Below are positions 22,401-29,643 of a stretch of DNA of 64,000 nucleotides, one piece after another. Below the pieces are notes generated by a model. That model was not told the origin of the DNA. It made no database searches and saw nothing but the letters and a program-made list of their open reading frames with translations. The stretch lies in NCBI GenBank assembly GCA_905221605.1, contig CAJNDS010002412.1, positions 1,815,386 to 1,879,385 on the forward strand, read 5' to 3'. Origin of the DNA: Symbiodinium natans. Lineage: Eukaryota > Sar > Dinophyceae > Suessiales > Symbiodiniaceae. A program made the translations under genes and the position numbers. Each line of letters begins with the position of its first letter. Within the stretch, counting starts at the first letter, position 1.

Positions 22401-25400
22401 TAGAGCACCCTTATGGTTCCCTGGCCTGGTCGACGCCATCATTCCGGGATCTTCCAGGAACGAGTTGCAAGATCGACCATTGCGCGTATGGATCGGTTCT
22501 GCCGGACAAAGAGGGTGCCATGCGACCTTTCAAGAAGTCCACGCGGTTGCAGGTGACGGACAAGGAGATTGCCGAGTACATCCAGAAGACATGCCCGGGA
22601 GGCCATGACCACCTACATCTCTTTGGAGGAGGGAAGGGCTGTCCCTCCCTGACGAAGGCAGCCGGGGCCTACCAGCAGGGGTTTTGCGACGTGATCGTTG
22701 GCGGTATTATCCTGTACCTCCAACAACAAGAAGCCTCAAGTGAACAACCGAGACAAGGTGCAAGAAGTGAAAACCCTGGACGGGGGAGCAAGGCCGAGAT
22801 CCTGCGGGAGTGTGAAGAGTTTGCGAGAAAGGCGGTCATTGAGAAGGACTTCACCTACGCGACCCTACAGGACTTGGTTGAGCTCCTCCCAGAGGACAAG
22901 AGCAAAAGGGAGCGGAAAGCGGTCGAGAAAGATAGGGAGAAGGACGAGATGAACAAGGATGGGCTGGCCGAGAAGTGCCTGCTCGGTGGCTACTGGACGC
23001 GCGGTGCTATGGGAGGCATCACCAATGCATCCTCCGACCTTCCTTGGACATGCCGGTACATCAACATGTGGGGAAGATCCCGTATGTCAGGGAGCTGGAC
23101 GTCCTTCTACCTTGCCCTTAATAAGAGCCACGCCGTTCACACGGATCACCACAATCTGCGCGGCACCATGAACGCCACCACCACCTTCGGGAACTTCGCA
23201 GGTGGCTCTCTTTGGGTGGGAGATGTTGAACAGCACCCGGACCGACAGTGGAGGAGTGATGACGACGGGGTGTGGAGGACTGACTCCAGCGGCAAAGTAC
23301 TTCGTGGTCAATGCATCGACACCAAGGAGATCCTTTATGCACTGGACCCAAAGAGACCGCACGCGACCCAGCCGTGGACCGGAGACAGATGGGTTTTGAC
23401 CTTCTACACCACCCGGAACATCCTCAAGGCGGACTGGACCCTGAAGGAACGTCTACGGAGCCTTAGGTTCCCTCTGAAGGGAATCAGTGCAGAGGCCGAT
23501 CATAGGCCAAAGAAGAGCATTAGAGGGCAGCTCGGGCGAATGGCAAAGCGTCTTGGAGCACTGGCTACATGGACAGTGTTGGCAGCATCCACCTACTTGG
23601 AGCCGTGGCAAGGCCCTGCCGAGAACACCGTGACGTTGCTGGAGATTGGAGGAATGGACAAGACCTTTAAGGCCATTGACCACGGCGGCATCACCGCAGA
23701 GCCGATCATGTATGAGGACCTTCTGACCAACCGTGACCTGGGAAAGGAGTCGATCGAAGAGCTTCATCCTCACACATTGTGGATCCACGGTGAACGAGCG
23801 CTGGACACTCTTGTTGAAGTTGAAGAGATGGCTTCACTACAAGTGTCCCGAGGGAAGAGGTTGGTCATCGAGGCCGAGATTTCACATGAGATCTGGACCA
23901 AAAGCGACATGGTGCGGGAGCTCTTGACCGGAGATGAGGACATCGTCTACGTGAAGAACGAAGGAGGAAACCGCATCTTGGAGGTAAACGGATCCACCCG
24001 CGAGTGGGACGAAGCCGTCACTAAGGGGGACGAGGAAGCCTTCCGGGTCTACATGGTCCATGGAGAAAACCGGAGGGAGACAAGTGGTCCAGCAGTCCGG
24101 CAGGGGAGTCAAGCGATCTCCTTCCCGGGGGAAAATCCGGTCCGACCAGAGATTGCCTCAGCCCTCAAACGCCTCCACCAAAATTTGGGTCACCCCGCCG
24201 AGAGTGACCTGACCCGACACCTCCGTTTAGCAGGAGCCGGCACAGAAGTCATCAACGCCTCCAAACGACTGCGGTGTGAAACTTGCAATCGGTGCAATCA
24301 AGGAGGGATACCTCGGCCGGCATCGCTACCCACGGCACTTTCTTTCAATATGGTAGTTGGGGTGGACGCCTTCACGGTCGTGGACTCCACTGGAAAGAAG
24401 CGGGAGATGATGTCTGTCTACGACCACGGCACATCCTACCACCTGGTGGGAGAGCTCAAGGGGCACAGTACGCAGGCGATGGAGGAGACCTTTTGCGAAA
24501 TTTGGGCCAAGACTTTTGGTGGACCTACTGTGCTGGCCTTGGACCTGGAGACCGGGCTTCAAGCCGGCCTGGCAAGGTTCGCTATGTGGAATGGCACAAA
24601 GCTGAGGAGCGCTGCGGGACAGGCCCACTGGCAACTTGGTGCTACGGAAAGACACAATGGTCTGTGGAAGGCGATCTGGAATAGGGTCTGCGATGACATG
24701 AACATCACTGAGGTGGACACCGCGCTCGGGATTGCGGCCGTGAACGCTGCAAAGAACGAATTGAGAAGACAAGATGGTTTCTCACCGACGCAAGCAGTGT
24801 ACGGAAAGGATCCCTACGTGCCTGGCGACCTCATCGATGGCAAGGACCCCGAACAGCAGAACCACATCCTCACTACGGACCAACAAAGAGCACGGGAACA
24901 TAGCATCCGCATTGCCGCCAGAACGGCGTATTTTCGATGCCAAGGTGACCAACGTCTACGAAGGGCACTTCTGCAAAGGGCACGTGTCGCCAGGGGTGAA
25001 GTGCAAGTAGGTGACCTTATCTACTTCCATCGCAAGCCGAAGAACAGCAAAGAATGGATGTGGAGAGGCCCGGCCACGGTGATCGGCAATGAGAACGGGA
25101 ACGTCTGGGCATCCTTCGCAGGCCGATGTCATCTCATCGCCCCGGAGCACATCAGGAGGGCGACGAATGAAGAGATTGGAACGGCTTTGTCGATGCGACT
25201 CACCAAGAACGACCTGGAAAAGCTTCTTGAGTACGACCCGGGTGACCCCGAGATGTACGTGAACGAGGAGCAACACCAGGATGAGGAGAGGGTTGGCGGT
25301 GAAATGGAAGGCGAAGGTGAGCCCATGATCCTACAGGACTCTTTTGAAGATAGTCGTGATCACCCACCACCAGAGTCATCACCATCAGGCCAGGGACTCC

Positions 25401-28400
25401 CTCGCCCGGCACCAGATGATCGACACGATGGCAACGTGCGGAAAAAGATGAAGGGGAAGACGCCGATAGTCCAATCGGCTCATATGGTTCGAAGGGCAAA
25501 GACACCGAGAGGAGTCGAAAAACAGTTAGAAAAAGAGCTTCCCTGGAGCATGATCCCGCCGTCACAACATCAGGCTTTTCGAGATGCAGAACTAAAACAG
25601 TGGATGGAACATGTGGACCACAATGCCGTGCAGCCTGTGGACGTCGAGACCAGCAGGAAGATCTTGGCTGAAAAGGGGGACAGAGTACTGCCCAGCAGGT
25701 TTGCCTACCGGGACAAGAACTGGTCCAAGCGGCGCAAACTCCCTGACATCGAATGGCGCCACAAGGCGCGCCTCGTCATTGGAGGCCACCTTGACCCAGA
25801 CCTCCAGAAGGGACTGGATACCTCGGCGCCGACGGTTTCGAGACAGGGTGTGCTCCTCCTCTTGCAAATCCTCGCATCACGTCTCGGCGATGGGTGGGGA
25901 GCATGTGCTGGCGACATCACAGCTGCTTTTCTCAACGGAGAAGAACTTCGTCGTGAGTTATACATCCGTCAGCCACGAGGAGGCATCGGGAACCTCCATC
26001 CCGAACAGCTCATCAAGCTCACCAAAGGAGTCTTTGGGCTCGTAGACTCCCCCCACTCCTGGTGGAAAAAGTTGAGCAAGGAGATGGCCGAGATGGATGT
26101 GGACCTCCCGGACGGGGACAAAGCGCGCCTGGTGCAATGCGAACTCGACCCGTGTATATTCCAGCTCTGCAGGATCACTGAGGGAATACCGGTCGGTGAA
26201 CCTCTTGCATACCTGGCGGTCCACGTTGACGATTTGCTGGGAATAGGCCACAAGGAGACGCTAGGTCGTCTGAAGACAGCCCTCTCCCGGACCTTCCCGG
26301 TGGACGACTGGGAGGACGATCTCTTCGAGTACATCGGGTCCTTTGTGGAAGTCGATCGCGAGGAAGGAGAGGTCAGGGTCACCCAGACGAACTACACCGA
26401 GACGCGCCTCTTCGAAGTGGACATCCTCCCAGGACAACTTGACGGGGACGCCGCTACGCAGGAGCAGAGGGCAGACAACAGGTCGCTGGTGGGGGCCTTG
26501 TCGTGGCTTGCTGGACAGACAAGGGCAGACCTGCAAACAGGAGTGTCGATGTGTCAGCAACTACAAAAGGATCCGACTGTCGGTGACATCAAGTTCTCGA
26601 ATGTGCTTTCGCGTCGGGCAAGGCAGCACAAGGAGCAGGGAGTACGACTACGACCTGTACGACTCGATGATGCGGTGCTCCTCTGCTATCACGACGCTGG
26701 TTGGGCAAATGCTCCGCAAGATCCCGAAGATCCCTTCTATGTGCTGACCCCCGAAGAGGAGGAGGCAGGAAGGATTCGAGATGGTCCTTTTGCCGAGAAG
26801 GAAAGAAAGGCGAAACGCGGGACCTCAAAGATCGCATCGCAGCTGGGAGGGATGTTCTTTCTGGCGAACCGGGAGATCCTGTACGGGAAGACGGAGAAGC
26901 TCAGCCTCTTGGACTGGAGGAGCTCCGCCTGCGATCGGGTTTGCAGGTCGACTTTCGCGGCAGAGACGATGGGCTGTGCCGGGGCCGTCGAAAATGGGGA
27001 GTACATCCAGCTCTTTCTGGAGACCCTCCTAAAAGGACGGCTCGTACGCAGAGGAGAACCAGCCCGACTACATCTCCGCTACATCAGCGACTGCCGTTCC
27101 TTGTACGACCACCTCCACAAGGAGGGAGTTCCGAGGGTGCCCTCGGACAGACGACTCGCCATCGATGTGGCCGCCATCCGACAAGATCTGAGAAGACAAG
27201 GGAGATTGGCTTGGGTGCCTACTGATCGGCAATTTGCTGATATCGCCACCAAGCCTCTGAAGCCGGATGTTTGGTGGAAAGATGTAACAGGAGCGGTGAA
27301 ACTACCGTTCATAGAAGCTCGTTTTTGAGCCGTGTCAATCCAATGAGCCACAGGAGCCGTTGCACACGAAATCGCCGATGGAGGCACAAGCGTCAAGCTT
27401 TAGCTAGGGGTGAAAAGGCATGGGCCCGCGCTGTGCGCGCTTTCGGATTTTAGATTTAGGGTTCAGGTCCCTCCCCAAAACCTACAATTCCAGGATTAGG
27501 GTTTAAGGGTTTCAGGTATGCCCCTGTCGGATTCTTAGGTGCCCCCCCCCTCCCTCCCCCAAAAAGAGAAAACAACATCTGCCCTGTCTTGCTGAATTGG
27601 GGAACCTGAAGGGAGGGGAGGGCCTTCTTGCGGGTAGAACAACAAAAGAAACCTTCCAGAAACCCACAACTCCAAGCTCTTGGCTTCAGTACCCTACAAA
27701 AAACAAGCCTCGAGGCCGAATCCCCTAGCCCAAGAAAGGTTAACCTTTGACAGATAGTCGGATTCTAGATAGCCAAAAAGGTTAAAGGGTTACCCAGCCT
27801 TGAAGGAAGCATAATGCAAGGGCCTCAATAATGAGCATAGGGTGTTGGGGGGTCATTGTAGTATATTTATGAAGAGACCCTACGGGAATACCATTAGTAA
27901 CTAGGGTTTAGGGCTTAGGGTTTAGGGTATTATTCCGACCCCGATATTAGGTCTTGGGTTCTTGCTTACGGGCATCTATCAGAAGGAGGTCGGGTCCAAG
28001 CGGCGGACTGCAGCGAGAGCCCTCCCTCCTCAGGTTTAGGGTTTAGGGTTTAGGGTTTAGGGTTTAGGGTTTAGGGTGTATTCTCGGGTTCTGGGACCCC
28101 GGAGATCCATTGAAGGTTTTGGTGCTCTTGCTTCGGGGGCTTTAGAGGCTTAGGGCCTCGGGGTTTGTATGGTCTTGTGCTTTGTTTTTGATCGGCTTGT
28201 GGGATGTTACTGATGTTGCAGTGACATGGTGTAAGGGTGCTGGGCTTCGGGATGCTTTGGGGTTTTAGGGCTTTAGTGCTCTTGCTTCAGGGCTTCAGGG
28301 AGGCTTGACAGGGTCCAAACCTCAGACGTCCCCTACAACCCAACGCGTCCATGCTGTGTAGGGGTGAGAGTTTAGATTTCAGGGTTTAGGGTACCAGATG

Positions 28401-29607
28401 CATTGACCCAAAAGCACGACTATGTACCGTAGCTTGCTTCTTTACTTCGGCAACATGCCCTAAACGCAAGTCATATTTTCCTAAATATTTATATATGTGC
28501 ACATGTGTCTACATGAGCATCCCCCTGTCTCCGCCAAGTTTCATCACCCGATAGGAGTGCAGGGGCTAAGCCACTCGCTCGCACCGCCGTCTCCACTTCC
28601 TCTGCAAGCCGGGATTCGAAACCCTAAGCCCTGAACCCTATACCCTCAACATTAAACATCTGAACTTGGGATGTTCCCCCTTGTGCCAACAGCCCTTCAT
28701 AGGGATTCTACTAGGGGCACTCGAATCCCTATGAAGGACTGTTAGTATAAGGGGGGCACATCCCAACTCTGGACCTTTCCTACTATTTGCCTTATAAGAA
28801 CCCCAAAAGAGTAAAAAAAAAAAAAAAGTTCCTCAGATTACCCTCAATTAGGAAGAATGTTCCTTACATTTTTTCGGGGTTCTTACGCAATTACCCTCAA
28901 TTAGGAAGAACATTCTTTATTTTTTCGGGGCTCCTAAGCAAAAGCAATTAGTAGTTCCAGCCGTGGCCACCGGGGGGGCCGTGGTTGAGGGTCGCGAGTC
29001 GTTCAGGGCTACCGAAGACCCAGGCTCATGGTGCAGAACCATCGCGCGGGGCTTAGGGTTTAGGGTTTAGGAGGGTTTAGGGTTTAGGGTTTAGGGTTTA
29101 GGGTTTAGGGTTTAGGGTTTAGGGTTTAGGGTTTAGGGTCAGCTAAAGGGCAGTTCAGGCTGAAGTAAAATGTCCCTGCATGACTATCAGCCGCACTTTC
29201 AGTTAACCAGGCTTTCAAACACCGAGCCGCGAGACTTTCTCTAAGACCTTTTGGCTGAACAACTTCCCACAGTCCTTGTGCTTAAGCGCCAGAATTGCAC
29301 TCGCCTGCCAGCAAGCCCTGAACCCTCCACGTCCCAGGCATTCTCAACTCCACCCTCGCAAAAAATGCCCTTTCCACCCACACACACACACACACCCTAA
29401 ACTAAACCCTACGCCCGAAGCCCTAAGCCCTAAACCCACACAGGTCCTCCTTGGAGGCCCCTGGGCGTGCAAAGGTGAGGTTCTGCAAAAGGCTTGCGTT
29501 GAATACCACGACGTCCTGCAGGAACCGGATCAGGTGTAGGGTTTAGGCTTTAGGGCCTTTTGGTTCACAAGGCTTCGGGTTTCTAGGGTTTAGGTGCATA
29601 AGGTGCG

Positions 29608-29643
<36 letters not shown>

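Larger units (their letters stand above)
17513..27454 (+). mobile_element. Complete Ty1/copia LTR retrotransposon
   Basis: A 9.9-kb element with two identical 122-bp direct terminal repeats (17513-17634 and 27333-27454). It is flanked by the 5-bp duplication TTTAG (17508-17512 and 27455-27459). A primer-binding-like site follows the left repeat and one frame of 3217 codons fills the interior. Integrase precedes reverse transcriptase, the Ty1/copia order. The target was a TTTAGGG-like motif inside an intron of the minus-strand ABC-transporter gene, and the element is antisense to that gene. Identical LTRs and an intact frame indicate recent insertion. The very short LTRs end TG...GA rather than TG...CA, and no polypurine tract is visible before the right repeat. 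Confidence 0.97.
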
